From: a virus
Strand: one strand, 5' to 3'
DNA length: 34,823 nt
Virus record (IMG/VR): IMGVR_UViG_3300035680_000045
Coordinates: 1 to 34,823 of that record
Shown here: in pieces, positions 1-8,420 of the stretch
Layout: each line of letters starts with the position of its first letter
Numbering within the stretch: position 1 is the first letter of the stretch
Notes under the pieces: model-generated
What the model was told of the DNA's origin: nothing
Database searches by the model: none
Seen by the model: the letters and a program-made list of their open reading frames with translations, nothing else
Translations under genes and position numbers: made by a program

Positions 1-127
1 AAATCGTTGCGGATGTTGGCGTAATCGTCAGTGCGTTTAAACTGCTATCCGTGAACGTGGTCGATCCGTTCGTTCCATCCATACTGAGCATCAGCGAAAC
101 GGCTGAATAGTAAGGGTCGCCACCATC
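1..127. repeat. Terminal direct repeat, copy 1 (contig overlap)
   Basis: Bases 1-127 are identical to 34697-34823. The repeat lies inside a coding sequence (the LamG protein), and joining the ends keeps its frame open. A length of exactly 127 matches the largest k-mer of common short-read assemblers, so this is best read as the assembly signature of a circular or circularly permuted molecule and not a physical terminal repeat. Confidence 0.95.
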
Positions 128-193
128 TATGACGATACCTCCACCTCCACCACCGACAGACTTTTTGCTATTGCGGATTATATTTGCAAGCAT
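1..193 (-). CDS. LamG-domain virion protein, N-terminal part (continues at the other end of the window)
   Basis: This is the 5' part of the gene completed at 33468-34823. The ATG at 193-191 overlaps the stop codon of the upstream tail fibre gene as TAATG, which argues for translational coupling. Residues 1-12 are MLANIIRNSKKS, followed by a glycine-rich linker and then the start of the first lectin-like domain. Read through the circular junction, the gene is 1,422 bases and encodes 473 residues. The basic, glycine-rich N-terminus is probably a flexible attachment segment; that is inference. Confidence 0.85.
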   Translation of the reverse strand, partial: MLANIIRNSKKSVGGGGGGIVIDGGDPYYSAVSLMLSMDGTNGSTTFTDSSLNALTITPTSATI

Positions 194-1914
194 TAGAAGT
201 TTTGACCTCCAATGTAACCTTGCCAAGTCGTTCCACCATCAGAGGTAAAGAATGCGAACGAATCCACCTTGCCTATCGCAGATGTAATCGTTGGAGGAGT
301 TCCACCAGCCCATTTGATTGATGTAGGCCAACTAACTGACCTTGGTATCCCGTCAGCAGTGAATATCAGCGTAAATGAAGCGCCGGAACCGCTTGCAGGG
401 ACGTTTGTTATAACTATGGGCGTGGTGATTGCTGCGTTTAAGTTGACCGTAAATATATTGGACGTTTCGAGATTGAGCGTGAGCGTGCCGGATGAGATTG
501 TTGGGCTGGAGACAGATTCGCTGTAATCACGAAGTTTGGCCCTGAACAGCTCGTTATCCTGTAGGTTTTGCGTGCCTGTAAAGCTGTTTGCACCTGTGCT
601 AGACTTGCCATCCAGTGTGGTCTGAAGACCTGTGACCTCCGAAATAGCGTGCGTGTGAGCCGATGGAGTAAATGTGCTTGGCTTGCCTGTCAGGTTCGCA
701 TAAGTGAAATTTGCTGATGGGAGCTTGGCGTCAAGTGCGGTTTGCAAGCCTGTCACGTTCGCGATGCTGTGTGTATGGCCCAAGACTGCGTAGGTTGCGT
801 TGGCACTGGATATTGTCAGGTATGGAGTTAGATTGGCCGAGGTTAAACCGTCAGTGATGCCATAACCAGCGAGCGTTGTGGGCGTGCCTGTGAGATTGGC
901 AAAGGTCAGGTTTGCGGATGTGAGATAAGACCCGACAGCCTGATAACGAGTGTCAGCGTAGCCTTGGGTTAGAATTGAGTTGGATGTGTAGACTGGCGAA
1001 ATATTGAGGTAAAACAGTTCGGCTTTATTTCGTGATGCCCTGATCTCTGTACCAGTTCTTACGCCTGAAATGACAGCGTCAGTTGTATGCTGGAAAGAAG
1101 TGTGGCTACCTGGGTTTCCTGAAAAACCGCCCAGACTTGGCCTGTTATCAAAGACCAATCCGTTGGTCATGTTGTAATCAATGCTGGAAGCCGTGTAAAT
1201 ATATTGGAATCCAATTGTAGACTTTAAAGCAACCTGCTGAAAACTGATACCTCTGTCAAAGCTAGAGTTAGGCCCGAATACAAGCTGGTAATCTTGGCTG
1301 TTATCCCCTGTGCCACCAAGGTTGCCTCGGAGCCGAAAACATCCACCCTGAGCATTACCCGAGATAACTCCACCGCCAAGACTTAGAACGCTTTGGGATG
1401 TTGCGTTACTTGCTATTATGGAGGCAAAGCCTGGTGCCGATACTACTGTAGAAAACCCTTGGGTGTTTGACGACACTAAAGAAAGGTTAAGCCCATCAGT
1501 TTCAACGCTGGTAGCAGACTGCAATGTTCCGTTCGAGTTGTAAAGGTAGCTTCCGATTGCATAATTGTCAGGGTCGTAGTAAGTCCCCGTACCTGTTTCC
1601 TTCTCCCCTCGCAAGCCAATATAATATCTCTTCAGGCCGTCAGCAACATATTCGCCTCTGATATAGTAATCCGTGTATCCGGGGATGTAAGGTATGCCTG
1701 TGTCAGTCAAGCCATATGTCGTGTTCGCAAGTTTTGGCTGAAACGTATTGGCTACCGACAGTACCCCATTCCCTGTGATCGTCAGGTTTGCTCCGACAGT
1801 AATCCCGCCGAGCGTGCTATTTGTGGCTGGAACCAGCGTTGTGCTGACGCTCCCAGATTTAGCAATGGTCAGGCTGTTTCCGGAGTTCTTGCGGATGACA
1901 ATCGAGTTGCTCAT
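193..1914 (-). CDS. Tail fibre / receptor-binding protein with HxH repeats
   Basis: A 573-residue fibrous protein rich in Ser, Thr, Asn and Gly. The middle has repeated units of the type GHTHS..VTGLQTALDAK (about residues 380-440). The HxH motif is known from phage tail fibres, where paired histidines coordinate metal along the trimer axis. Short NLTG-type phrases recur around residues 335-420. The C-terminus (about 470-573) is a separate beta-rich domain ending DGGTTWQGYIGGQNF, likely the tip or trimerisation domain. The start codon overlaps the stop of the 1911-2273 gene as ATGA, and its own stop overlaps the LamG start as TAATG. A role in host recognition follows from the motif and from its two neighbours. 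Confidence 0.85.
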   Translation of the reverse strand: MSNSIVIRKNSGNSLTIAKSGSVSTTLVPATNSTLGGITVGANLTITGNGVLSVANTFQPKLANTTYGLTDTGIPYIPGYTDYYIRGEYVADGLKRYYIGLRGEKETGTGTYYDPDNYAIGSYLYNSNGTLQSATSVETDGLNLSLVSSNTQGFSTVVSAPGFASIIASNATSQSVLSLGGGVISGNAQGGCFRLRGNLGGTGDNSQDYQLVFGPNSSFDRGISFQQVALKSTIGFQYIYTASSIDYNMTNGLVFDNRPSLGGFSGNPGSHTSFQHTTDAVISGVRTGTEIRASRNKAELFYLNISPVYTSNSILTQGYADTRYQAVGSYLTSANLTFANLTGTPTTLAGYGITDGLTSANLTPYLTISSANATYAVLGHTHSIANVTGLQTALDAKLPSANFTYANLTGKPSTFTPSAHTHAISEVTGLQTTLDGKSSTGANSFTGTQNLQDNELFRAKLRDYSESVSSPTISSGTLTLNLETSNIFTVNLNAAITTPIVITNVPASGSGASFTLIFTADGIPRSVSWPTSIKWAGGTPPTITSAIGKVDSFAFFTSDGGTTWQGYIGGQNF

Positions 1915-2273
1915 TCGGTCACACTCGGCAGGATTGCAAGCCCGCCCCTTATTTCATAGTCCACAGCGCCAGTATTGGAGATGAGTTTAAGGTCATACAC
2001 GTAATCGCCAGCCGTGATGTTGGCCGTCTGCGATGCTGGCATGGCCACAGACACAGTCCCATTGATGGCCGATGTGATCGAGATCCCGCCAGATGGGGAA
2101 GTCAGGTTGGCGACCGTTGTGCCGTTGTTGCTCGTGTAGTCGGTTTTGATCTTCATCCTCAGAGAACATCCGGTCAGGTTCGTGGCCGTCCCGTTTGCCT
2201 CTTGAAACGTCAAGTACAAGGCCCAATCGGCACCCTGTTCAATGTCGTTGATTGTGTATAGACCTGCGCTCAT
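1911..2273 (-). CDS. Baseplate/fibre-adaptor-like protein (BppU-type beta domain)
   Basis: A 120-residue protein with the pattern QGADW.LYLTF, NLTGCSLRMKIKT, GTVSVAMPASQT, ITAGDYVYDLKL. I recognise this as a small all-beta phage protein often encoded just upstream of tail fibres and resembling the N-terminal domain of baseplate upper proteins. It sits directly before the fibre gene, with four-base ATGA overlaps on both sides, so it probably links the fibre to the tail. Family assignment is from memory of the pattern, not a search. A specific baseplate function is inference. Confidence 0.6.
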   Translation of the reverse strand: MSAGLYTINDIEQGADWALYLTFQEANGTATNLTGCSLRMKIKTDYTSNNGTTVANLTSPSGGISITSAINGTVSVAMPASQTANITAGDYVYDLKLISNTGAVDYEIRGGLAILPSVTE

Positions 2274-3136
2274 TTGGAGAGTTCCATCAGCAGTTTCAGT
2301 CGAGCCGCTTCCACCACTCCCGCTGGGACTGACTTCTTGGCCTGGTCTTCAGTCTGCTCCTCTTCAGGAGCTTCCATCTGATCGTGCTCCGGTGTCTCTT
2401 CAGACTCGTCTTCCACCATCTGGGACTGACTGACCAGCCCGACCAGGTTGGTGATCTCTTCTGTCACACTGGATAAGACTTCAAGCATGGCTCGCAGCTT
2501 CATTTCGTTCTTGCTGCTCAGAACCCGACCAGCCTTGAGATCAGCACCCACCATCTGGCGAGCCGATTGGAGTGCTCGCTGGACAAAGTTTTTGAATGCG
2601 GGTGGGCATGACTCCCAGCTTTTGAAAGCCATGATGCGGGCGTTATCGTTCGCGGGAATCGCCACAGGTGAAACCTCCAGAAGTTTGGCCTTCTCAATCA
2701 GGCGGATTATCTTGGCAGCTTTGAGCCTTCGCAGGTCGTCCTTGTCAGGCTTGTAACCCGCCTTCTCCCATATCTGTTCCAGCTCGTAAGGGCTGATCAT
2801 GGAGGTCTGGAGTGGCTCCATGCCCACAGACAGCTTTTTGATCACCCCGTCTCGCATAAGTGTCCGCATCTGTTTAGAGGCGTCCACATCGCTGAACTGT
2901 CCCTTGACGTACAAGCCTTTACGATCTTCGTAGGCTTCCGTGTATTTGCCTAAAGGCTCGGTCCAGTTGTGCATACTCCCGCCGATGAACCCGTCATCAA
3001 GGAAGTCTTTCAAGCCGTCTTTGTAACAGCCAGGCATGACGACATCGCCAGCCTTGTCCAGCGTGTAAAACGTGCTGGCGTAGCCTTCAAAGCCGCCTGA
3101 GCTGGATTTCACTGTAATGTCTGTCATCTTAAGCAT
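2270..3136 (-). CDS. Prohead protease (HK97 family, peptidase U35/S78)
   Basis: Capsid maturation protease that trims the scaffold region of the major capsid protein. Visible family features are GGFEGYASTF...DKAGDVVMPG near the N-terminus, the catalytic-type histidine in MHNWTEPLGK, the serine in KKLSVGM, and LLEVSPVAIPANDNARI, which is diagnostic of the family. After about residue 180 there is an acidic, coiled C-terminal tail that could act as a scaffold. A TTG start at 3166 is possible; I prefer the ATG at 3136 with an AGGG sequence upstream. It follows the MuF protein, as in HK97-type modules, but the major capsid gene does not follow it: it lies 26 kb away in the window (about 8 kb across the circle). 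Confidence 0.9.
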   Translation of the reverse strand: MLKMTDITVKSSSGGFEGYASTFYTLDKAGDVVMPGCYKDGLKDFLDDGFIGGSMHNWTEPLGKYTEAYEDRKGLYVKGQFSDVDASKQMRTLMRDGVIKKLSVGMEPLQTSMISPYELEQIWEKAGYKPDKDDLRRLKAAKIIRLIEKAKLLEVSPVAIPANDNARIMAFKSWESCPPAFKNFVQRALQSARQMVGADLKAGRVLSSKNEMKLRAMLEVLSSVTEEITNLVGLVSQSQMVEDESEETPEHDQMEAPEEEQTEDQAKKSVPAGVVEAARLKLLMELSK

Positions 3137-3178
3137 GTTGCAACCCTGTAAGTAATAACTGGTCAAATCAGTGTAACA

Positions 3179-4048
3179 TCAGTCTTGCGTAGTGTCATCC
3201 CATTTCTCAGGTTGATCCACATCCAGCACGCCCGCCACAGCACAACGGCAACCAGGGTGCAGGGGAGGGCATTGAACAGTCGCGTAATATTCGACTTTGC
3301 TCTGGCCTGTCGCAAACGGTGATCCCTTCTTGACCAACCGTGGCCGACCATCCACCATGCCGATCCGCTTGCACTCATCACAGGCATCATCCGACAGGAT
3401 CCACTCGTATCCTGTGACCACTTCCATATCTGCGGTGCCTGCGAGATACCCATAGTTGTGTGCTCTGGCCGACTCCGTCACAGCGATCCGGCGAGCCTTG
3501 TGCCTGGCAGTCTCGGCAAAGAACTTGGAGAGTCGTTCGGTCTTCGATGCCAAAGTCTCGCCAGCCTTCTGGCCCGCGAGCAGCTCGGTTCGCATCTGGT
3601 CCAGAATCCGTTCGGCCTCGTCTGCTGTGGCCGCCTGCATGTCGTTAATCGTGGAGGTTGCCAGCTTGATCTCATGGTTTTTAATCTGGTCGTAGACAGA
3701 CTGATTGCGGATCTCCCATTGGTCCGCTTCCTTCTGACCGATCTTGATTCTGGCTCGCCTGGCGGATGCGTCAAACATGCCCACGATGTCGATCACGAAT
3801 CGCCGGATCAGTGGATCTTCCACATCATGGGTGATCTGAACGCGAATCGGTTCCGGCATCCGCTTCTGGATCGGACCCATCGCCATCGAGAACTTTGATT
3901 TATAGATGGGCTGGAGTCGCCACCAGAATGACGACAGAATCGCATACATGGAGCGAAAGATACGCTCCTCGTCTTTGGCTGGCACAATCGCTCGCAGCGA
4001 CGACTTAGTAGGTCGCTTCGGCTTGATTTTGACTTTGGATTTCGCCAC
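3179..4048 (-). CDS. Phage head morphogenesis protein (Mu gpF-like minor capsid protein)
   Basis: A 289-residue protein with the C-terminal MuF signature: ARRIAVTESARAHNYGY, DACDECK and CPPLHPGCRC (Cys/His positions of the domain). The N-terminal half is basic and helical. Such proteins are injected or bind the portal inside the head. The GTG start at 4048 lies inside the portal gene, overlapping it by 44 bases, so the two are likely translated together. Confidence 0.9.
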   Translation of the reverse strand: MAKSKVKIKPKRPTKSSLRAIVPAKDEERIFRSMYAILSSFWWRLQPIYKSKFSMAMGPIQKRMPEPIRVQITHDVEDPLIRRFVIDIVGMFDASARRARIKIGQKEADQWEIRNQSVYDQIKNHEIKLATSTINDMQAATADEAERILDQMRTELLAGQKAGETLASKTERLSKFFAETARHKARRIAVTESARAHNYGYLAGTADMEVVTGYEWILSDDACDECKRIGMVDGRPRLVKKGSPFATGQSKVEYYATVQCPPLHPGCRCAVAGVLDVDQPEKWDDTTQD

Positions 4049-5306
4049 CGTTCAGGCCCGCCATAGGTGCAGGAGCAGGTGCAGACTCAGAAACGTAATT
4101 ATCGCCGTCCTCGGTTGGTTCCAGAGCGACGATCCTTCGCCCCTCGTTGCGTGTGATCAGGCCGTTTTTGTAAAGTGAAACAGCGCGATCCGCCTGAGCT
4201 TTCTGATCTTCAGCCAGTGCCTCAACGTTTGCATAATCCCACTTCAGGCACATCCGGCCTGTGGGGTCATAAAGCGGAAGTAGCACATCTTCCAGCGTCT
4301 TGGCAATCAGGTTGTGAAACGGCACCACCGCGTTGATCCACGCAGCTCTCTGAGCCTCACGATAATTGCTGTAGGTTTTGCCGGGATCAGGCAGACCCAG
4401 CAGCATGGGCGATAATCCCATAGCGCTGGTGATCCGTGCGACAGCGTGCATGTCCACGTCCTGAAGCAGCATGTCCTTGGGAGTGGTGCCAAGGTTGCTG
4501 ACAGAGACGGGAGCAGAGAAGACCAGAGGCGAGCCTTGCTGGTCGATCCCAATCGACTCCATGATGGACTGCTTGAGCTGGTCCCTCTGCTTATCCTGAA
4601 TCTGATTGTCACCCACAGGCGTGACCACGATATTCGTCACACCGGTGTTTTTGAGGATAGCGCCCGTGTAGCCCGCCAGCATGTTGACCAGGGCGATCTC
4701 TCGACAGCAGGCCATCAAAGGTGTGTAGCCAAGCCGGTCGTTCCATGAGTCGATGCCGCGTTTGAATACGATCACCTGGTCAGGAGTGAACGTTTCGATT
4801 CGACCTGTTCCGGCAGGAATGTATTTCCACTGGGTCATCCACTTGGAGCCGTCTGTGGGGAAGTCGGGAGCCGTCTGGCGAGCATCCAGCCAGTACAACT
4901 CGCCGATGGCTCCACCGTTTGTCTGTGCGATGTAGCTGAAAGCGGTTCCAGCACACATCAGGTCGGTGATCCACGACGAGACCAGAGCGTGGCCGGAATA
5001 GATCGGGTTTGGCTTTTTCAAAAGGTCGAGGATCGGGTGGCCTTCCAGCTCGACCTCTTCACCAAACTTTGTCGTCATGTACAGACGCATGGGTACTGAC
5101 GTGACGTTGCGAATGATCCAGTCGAGGCCCAAGGCCACAACCGGATTCTGACGGAAGTCGCCCGCCTCACTGAGCCAGTCGAACCGTGCCGACGGTATTT
5201 GTCTGGCTCGCTGAGGGTAGATGGAACCGCCACCACCACGGCCAGAAAACAGAGTTTTCACGCCCGTGGCCAAGCTGCCCATCATCGTTTGGAAGTAGTT
5301 CTGCAT
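4005..5306 (-). CDS. Portal protein (HK97 family)
   Basis: A 433-residue protein that forms the dodecameric ring through which DNA enters the head. Family phrases are FRQNPVVALGLDWIIRNVTSVP, LLKKPNPIYSG, W..RLGYTPL, GLSPMLLGLPD and YSNYREAQRAAW, in the usual order. The C-terminus is Ala/Pro-rich and variable. It follows terL after a 56-base gap that carries two TTATTAC motifs and an AGGG ribosome-binding sequence. Length is normal for the family. Confidence 0.92.
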   Translation of the reverse strand: MQNYFQTMMGSLATGVKTLFSGRGGGGSIYPQRARQIPSARFDWLSEAGDFRQNPVVALGLDWIIRNVTSVPMRLYMTTKFGEEVELEGHPILDLLKKPNPIYSGHALVSSWITDLMCAGTAFSYIAQTNGGAIGELYWLDARQTAPDFPTDGSKWMTQWKYIPAGTGRIETFTPDQVIVFKRGIDSWNDRLGYTPLMACCREIALVNMLAGYTGAILKNTGVTNIVVTPVGDNQIQDKQRDQLKQSIMESIGIDQQGSPLVFSAPVSVSNLGTTPKDMLLQDVDMHAVARITSAMGLSPMLLGLPDPGKTYSNYREAQRAAWINAVVPFHNLIAKTLEDVLLPLYDPTGRMCLKWDYANVEALAEDQKAQADRAVSLYKNGLITRNEGRRIVALEPTEDGDNYVSESAPAPAPMAGLNGGEIQSQNQAEATY

Positions 5307-5362
5307 GGCGTAATAACCCTAAGCGTGTGTAATAAGTTAGACCTAATGTACCACACAAAAAC

Positions 5363-6520
5363 TCAAAGCGAAACACCCACCTTGCGGAACAGATAGTTGA
5401 AGGCTAAAGAGAAGGCGTCCACCTGGTCATCCGTCTGCCCATCCTCGCCATTGAAGTCGGCAACTTCATCGAGGAATGATGTGATCCAGTTGCCTTTGAC
5501 CAGCACCACATTGCCACGAGCCGTTTCCTTGGCCGATGGCATCGCGCGTGAATACTTCCCGCCCGTGTGCGATTCTTCCACAACGTGATAATCGGCCAGA
5601 GCCAGTCGGGTGTATTGGTTGATTCGCTTCCCGGCTGAACCTGGTTCGCGTTCTAGGATCACCGTCACATCCTGCCCATCGGTCTCGGCTGTCTGTCGCT
5701 GGATGGTGTCCAGCTCGTCCGGCCCCCACTGGCCACGGATCACACTGTCTATGTAATACTTCTGGTCAATCTTGTGCATTCGCAGACCAACAGAATGGTC
5801 ACCACCACCACTTGTGGCTGCGGTATCCCATGCCCTTACGGACAATCCTTCACCCTTGGGAAGCTCCTCGATAGACGGGAACCAGTGTCGTTTGTAGAGA
5901 GTGCCACCTGGCTCGACAAACTCACCCAAGAGTTCCTGTCGTTGCCAGTCTGCGGAACCGACTGTGGAGACGCTGGAAACGAAGTCTTCAGGGTTGAAGT
6001 AGTTACTGGCCGATGTGGCTGTTGTCACAGAGACATGAGCCTTCTTGACAAGATCGTAAAGCCAGTGCCGTGTTCCTCTTGGTGTGCTGGTCATCCATGC
6101 CTGGCCGGGAGACTGCCTCAATCGTCCGATGGCAATCAACCATGTTTCCTCGCTCATCATGGCCGACTCGTCGAGCCAGATCCATCCAAGGTTTGGCCCT
6201 CTGAGCCTGTCGGGATTGTCTGCGGACCTCCAGTAAATCGTTCGGTTGCCTTTTAAGGTCATCTCGTAATCGGATTTGTTGAACGACTGAATCAGTCCAG
6301 CGGGTCTGGCAATCTCCAGAAACGCTCTTAGAGATGCCGTTCTGAGCATCGGGAACGTGGGAGCCAACACCATGCCTGAGCTGTTCTCAGGCATCTGTAA
6401 GCACTTGATCGCACCTGCAAAGGTCTTTCCACTTCCGATGCCACCGATGAAGCCAGTGAACTTGCTTTGATCGGCCCAGAACTCTGCCTGCGGATCAGTG
6501 CACTTCGTGAGGTCAAACAT
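5363..6520 (-). CDS. terL: Terminase large subunit
   Basis: DNA-packaging motor and headful/end-cutting nuclease. The ATPase domain has Walker A GGIGSGKT (about residue 27) and Walker B WIWLDE (about 115), followed by the coupling motif MTSTPRGTRHW. The RNase H-like nuclease domain begins at AWDTAATSGGGDHSV (about 230) and ends with DDQVDAFSLAFNYL, providing the acidic metal ligands. At 385 residues it is a compact form. Its start overlaps the end of terS by 8 bases. The cutting mode (cos or pac) cannot be decided from the protein alone. Confidence 0.95.
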   Translation of the reverse strand: MFDLTKCTDPQAEFWADQSKFTGFIGGIGSGKTFAGAIKCLQMPENSSGMVLAPTFPMLRTASLRAFLEIARPAGLIQSFNKSDYEMTLKGNRTIYWRSADNPDRLRGPNLGWIWLDESAMMSEETWLIAIGRLRQSPGQAWMTSTPRGTRHWLYDLVKKAHVSVTTATSASNYFNPEDFVSSVSTVGSADWQRQELLGEFVEPGGTLYKRHWFPSIEELPKGEGLSVRAWDTAATSGGGDHSVGLRMHKIDQKYYIDSVIRGQWGPDELDTIQRQTAETDGQDVTVILEREPGSAGKRINQYTRLALADYHVVEESHTGGKYSRAMPSAKETARGNVVLVKGNWITSFLDEVADFNGEDGQTDDQVDAFSLAFNYLFRKVGVSL

Positions 6521-6896
6521 CTGTGATATCAGACTCGATGGACTTTGGCTTAGGCTTCGGAACTCTCACTAAAATGCCTGTATCTTCTGTGGCCTTAGGA
6601 GGTTCAGAGATGACAAGCCGGCGCGAGTATCGCTTGGGGAACTTCCGTTCCAGCAACCAGGCTGAGGCTTTCCAATCGTCGGTCGCCATCGTCTGAATGT
6701 TGCGAACATGCCTTAATTCAAAGGCGCTATTCGCTTTTTTCAGATCTGCGGCCAATTGCGGATCTGCTTGAACCCATTCCCGAAACGAACGATAACTAAC
6801 ACCGGCAGCACAACACGAAATCCCAATCGTTCCACCATTGGAGATATTGTCCAGAATGATCGGGATCAGTGTTTCGCGGTCTTTGGCTCGCGCCAT
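6513..6896 (-). CDS. terS: Terminase small subunit (HTH DNA-binding)
   Basis: A 127-residue protein upstream of and overlapping terL. The N-terminal half looks like a helix-turn-helix (GISCCAAGVSYRSFREWV) followed by a helical oligomerisation region. The phrase WLLERKFPKRYSRR is typical of this family. The C-terminus is charged and proline-rich, where contact with TerL is expected. Identification rests on these phrases plus position. Confidence 0.85.
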   Translation of the reverse strand: MARAKDRETLIPIILDNISNGGTIGISCCAAGVSYRSFREWVQADPQLAADLKKANSAFELRHVRNIQTMATDDWKASAWLLERKFPKRYSRRLVISEPPKATEDTGILVRVPKPKPKSIESDITDV

Positions 6897-6937
6897 CTCT
6901 TAAGCCTCTGGTAAGTAATAACCACACTCATTTTAAC

Positions 6938-6963
6938 AAACCCGCTGTGATTGCAACGGGTTT
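6938..6963 (-). terminator. Hairpin between early operon and terminase
   Basis: A 7-bp perfect stem (AAACCCG / CGGGTTT) with a 12-base loop, just after the stop of the 6980-7282 gene and before terS. The U-tract is weak on both strands, so it may attenuate rather than stop transcription. It marks the border between early and late genes. Confidence 0.5.
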
Positions 6964-6979
6964 CTCTTCAAACAGATTC

Positions 6980-7282
6980 TCAGAACTTCGTTTGCTTCCA
7001 TTCGGCCAACTGTGGCTCCTGCCTTGCAAGCCACGGGAGAGCCGCGATGAACTTGTCTACCGTCTTGACTGACGGGCTGGTGATGCGAAACCATCCCAGA
7101 TCGTCGTTCCTCATAAACAGGATCTCAATCCTCTGAGCGATGTCGTCCCACTTCGGCACGAACCGTGTGTATCCCAGATCTTGAAACAGCAAGTCAGAGA
7201 GGACAGTAGAAACCTGTTCGGCCTGTTTCTGACTGATCTTGCCCTTACTGATCACTTCTGAAAAGTCGATATGCTGATTCAC
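6980..7282 (-). CDS. Hypothetical protein, last gene of the early operon
   Basis: A 100-residue soluble protein that I do not recognise. It has a GTG start that overlaps the upstream stop as GTGA and a good AAGGAG ribosome-binding sequence. It contains an N-terminal helical stretch (ISKGKISQKQAEQVSTVLSD) and an aromatic C-terminal half. It is the distal gene of the leftward early operon, followed by a hairpin. Confidence 0.7.
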   Translation of the reverse strand: MNQHIDFSEVISKGKISQKQAEQVSTVLSDLLFQDLGYTRFVPKWDDIAQRIEILFMRNDDLGWFRITSPSVKTVDKFIAALPWLARQEPQLAEWKQTKF

Positions 7283-7482
7283 TCATTCTCCTTGTCTTGA
7301 GACTCGACCAGGGCGATATACGCCTCGTACATTTCGACACCCTTTAACCCCGAATAATCAAACTGGGCTGCCATTTCGCGGAACGCCTTGTCTACGACCT
7401 GCAAACGATTCCACAGGCTCAAAGCAACCGCCTTGCCTTCGCTGTCTGTGAGTGCAGCAATATCATCAAGATTGATCATCAT
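7279..7482 (-). CDS. Hypothetical small helical protein
   Basis: A 67-residue acidic, predicted helical protein beginning MMINLDDIAAL. The start at 7482 has an AGGGA ribosome-binding sequence and lies within the upstream gene (17-base overlap). Not recognised. The tight packing with its neighbours supports it as a real gene. Confidence 0.65.
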   Translation of the reverse strand: MMINLDDIAALTDSEGKAVALSLWNRLQVVDKAFREMAAQFDYSGLKGVEMYEAYIALVESQDKENE

Positions 7483-7786
7483 AGTTTTCCCTGTCAAAAA
7501 TGCCTTCGTATGGTGATAAACTGGCTATCGCCTCGGCTTGCTCTTTTTTATTCAAAATAGCCCAAATGCACGACTCTTTGGCTCTCTTTAGGCAGTCGAA
7601 TTCACCACTCCAGTCGTCCCTGTTAAGCTCGTCCCAAGAAAGTTCTTCCGGCGGTCTGTCTTTCAGACTTCCAGTGCTTGCAAAATAGTTAGTGTTGTCA
7701 AAAGACAACTCAATATGCGCCCAATACTTGCCGTGGGATAGGGTCCAGCTTGTGCCATCAGTTGTGCACCATCTTTGCTCGATCAT
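7466..7786 (-). CDS. Hypothetical protein
   Basis: A 106-residue protein rich in Trp and acidic residues (for example RPPEELSWDELNRDDW), with no recognised domain. Its start overlaps the preceding stop as ATGA and its end overlaps the next gene, as expected for an operon of small early phage genes. Confidence 0.65.
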   Translation of the reverse strand: MIEQRWCTTDGTSWTLSHGKYWAHIELSFDNTNYFASTGSLKDRPPEELSWDELNRDDWSGEFDCLKRAKESCIWAILNKKEQAEAIASLSPYEGIFDRENYDDQS

Positions 7787-8103
7787 TGTGCTTGCCTCGT
7801 CTTGTCTTTCTTTCGCCGTTCGGTGTCCACCATAGCCAGAACCACTGGTATGATTTCATTCATAAAGTATTTGCTTTCGTCTTTCGTTCTTATCGCTTGA
7901 GAAAGCCAGAACGCTTCCGCCGCCTGATCTGTCTCGGCTTCACCTTCCTTGTTCCCGCGTCGAAACCGATGCTCCATCGCACTCACAATGCAGTGATAAA
8001 CTTCATGTGACACTCGCGGTTTCAACCAAGCACTCAGCTCGTTGTTGGCAAAGTCGATAAACTCGCGACCACTGGCCAACAGGTAGTAATCAGGACAGCT
8101 CAT
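7783..8103 (-). CDS. Hypothetical protein
   Basis: A 106-residue protein. The start at the ATG (8103) makes an ATGA overlap with the upstream stop. It has a mixed helical sequence with a strongly basic C-terminus (TERRKKDKTRQAQ). Not recognised. Nucleic-acid contact is possible from charge alone but unproven. Confidence 0.65.
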   Translation of the reverse strand: MSCPDYYLLASGREFIDFANNELSAWLKPRVSHEVYHCIVSAMEHRFRRGNKEGEAETDQAAEAFWLSQAIRTKDESKYFMNEIIPVVLAMVDTERRKKDKTRQAQ

Positions 8104-8420
8104 CAATCGTTCTCCGTGTCAATCTGGCTGACTCTGTAAGCATGTTTCACCTTCTTGTTCTGGTGGTATCCTTGTAGATAGCGATTTTGTTTTACTGGAA
8201 TGCCGGTCACACTCCGTTGGCCTTTGGTACTGGCCATCAGTTCGGTGATCGCTGGATATCCATGATTGCTAGTGTTGCCATTTGAGCGATCATCCAAGAT
8301 GGCATTCGCGTGCATCCGCTCATATTCTGTGCCGATTCGCTTCAGCTCCAACAACTGATGCTGTGGCATGACTTCCATCTCGGTTCGCGAGTATTTAATC
8401 TCAGCTCGCTTGGATTTCAT
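8103..8420 (-). CDS. Hypothetical basic protein
   Basis: A 105-residue protein starting MKSKRAEIKYS. The start at 8420 is chosen because of a GGAG sequence 9 bases upstream; it overlaps the end of the RusA-like gene by 20 bases. The C-terminal half is basic (QNRYLQGYHQNKKVKHAYR). Not recognised. Its place beside a resolvase hints at nucleic acid work, but nothing in it proves this. Confidence 0.6.
   Translation of the reverse strand: MKSKRAEIKYSRTEMEVMPQHQLLELKRIGTEYERMHANAILDDRSNGNTSNHGYPAITELMASTKGQRSVTGIPVKQNRYLQGYHQNKKVKHAYRVSQIDTEND

Noticed and set aside
1-127. Genuine terminal redundancy used in packaging
   Set aside because: The length equals an assembler k-mer and it lies in the middle of a gene; circular assembly is the simpler reading.
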